Shown: positions 37,629 through 37,672 of the stretch, piece by piece
Layout of the letters: each line of letters opens with the position of its first letter
How positions within the stretch are numbered: position 1 is the stretch's first letter
Virus record (IMG/VR): IMGVR_UViG_3300031707_000077
Location: 1-37,672 of that record
Length of the DNA: 37,672 nucleotides
Source: a virus
Reading direction: 5' to 3' (one strand)
Position numbers and translations under genes: made by a program
The notes under the pieces: model-generated
Databases searched by the model: none
What the model was told of the DNA's origin: nothing
What the model saw: only the letters and a program-made list of their open reading frames with translations

Positions 37629-37672
37629 CCACGTGCTCGGCCATGAACTTGTAGTAGATGACCTGGTTGGCG
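37555..37672 (-). CDS. C-terminal part of a minus-strand gene at the window edge
   Basis: Read on the minus strand the last 118 bases encode ANQVIYYKFMAEHVVMSEVY, then RLGDQELLRLGVQSERHY and a stop. Nearly all third codon positions are G or C, as in the certain genes here, whereas the plus frames on the same bases lack that bias. The start lies outside the window. If real it would converge on the plus gene and overlap it by 74 bases. Confidence 0.5.
   Translation of the reverse strand, partial: ANQVIYYKFMAEHVVMSEVYRLGDQELLRLGVQSERHY

Noticed and set aside
1-37672. CRISPR array, tRNA or rRNA genes
   Set aside because: I saw no regularly spaced repeats with unique spacers, and no cloverleaf with a TTCRA-type arm or rRNA-like conserved stretch. 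Small RNAs cannot be excluded by eye.
1-37672. Ordinary tailed phage head and tail module
   Set aside because: I found no terminase, portal, HK97-type coat, sheath, tube, tape measure or baseplate protein. Since the genome continues outside the window this is a provisional rejection.

Overview
High-GC DNA packed almost end to end with genes. Most neighbouring genes overlap by a few bases as ATGA, GTGA, TTGA, TGATG or TAATG. Orientation switches in blocks: plus 33-2480, minus 3858-2513, plus 3945-4373, minus 7009-4380, plus 7050-9280, minus 11902-9337, then plus to the right edge, where a minus gene enters. I read it as part of a bacterial virus or virus-derived element. Evidence: a GH25 lysozyme cassette, three adjacent beta-rich putative coat proteins, LysM and peptidoglycan-binding proteins, and about 10 kb of phage-fibre-like proteins. 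The Gly/Ser/Thr-rich, Cys-repeat lipoprotein at 1695-2480 is of a style common in Myxococcota, so a myxobacterial host is plausible but not proven.

Layout. 33-2480: small accessory genes, two with weak ADP-ribosyltransferase-like character, short coupled ORFs, and a lipoprotein. 3858-2513: a thaumatin-like lipoprotein and an HExxH metalloprotease. 3945-4373: a Nudix hydrolase. 7009-4380: a lysis-type cassette (membrane protein with internal lipobox, papain-fold protease, Cys-rich exported protein, tiny membrane peptide, GH25 lysozyme). 7050-9280: accessory proteins, including one with two papain-fold-like units. 11902-9337: six small membrane proteins, five sharing an N-terminal SLNGVPxxGFG-like tag. 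11901-14733: ribbon-helix-helix, GroES-like, RadC/JAMM and HNH-AP2 genes. 14763-20699: a Pro/Gln-rich protein with three Met/Phe helices, a RanBP2-type zinc finger protein, a LysM membrane protein, a transglutaminase-like protein, and an Arg/Lys-rich protein with membrane segments. 20846-26307: three putative capsid proteins followed by two C-terminally membrane-anchored peptidoglycan-binding proteins. 26312-37628: adhesin or fibre proteins, five carrying an N-terminal IGRGRYAxxxYP tag and a sixth carrying a divergent form, plus a probable glycan-active propeller.

Interpretation. I see no terminase, portal, HK97-type capsid, sheath, tape measure or packaging ATPase. Coat-like proteins sit beside many single-pass membrane proteins with basic tails and peptidoglycan-binding domains. 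This fits a tailless virion with a lipid membrane, but a tailed phage whose head and tail genes lie outside the window remains possible. The strongest new signal is a set of three short recurring address tags: IGRGRYA on adhesins, LNGVPxxGFG on small membrane proteins, and a C-terminal GhSxxA membrane anchor with a basic tail on wall-binding proteins. These look like docking codes for particular positions in one particle.
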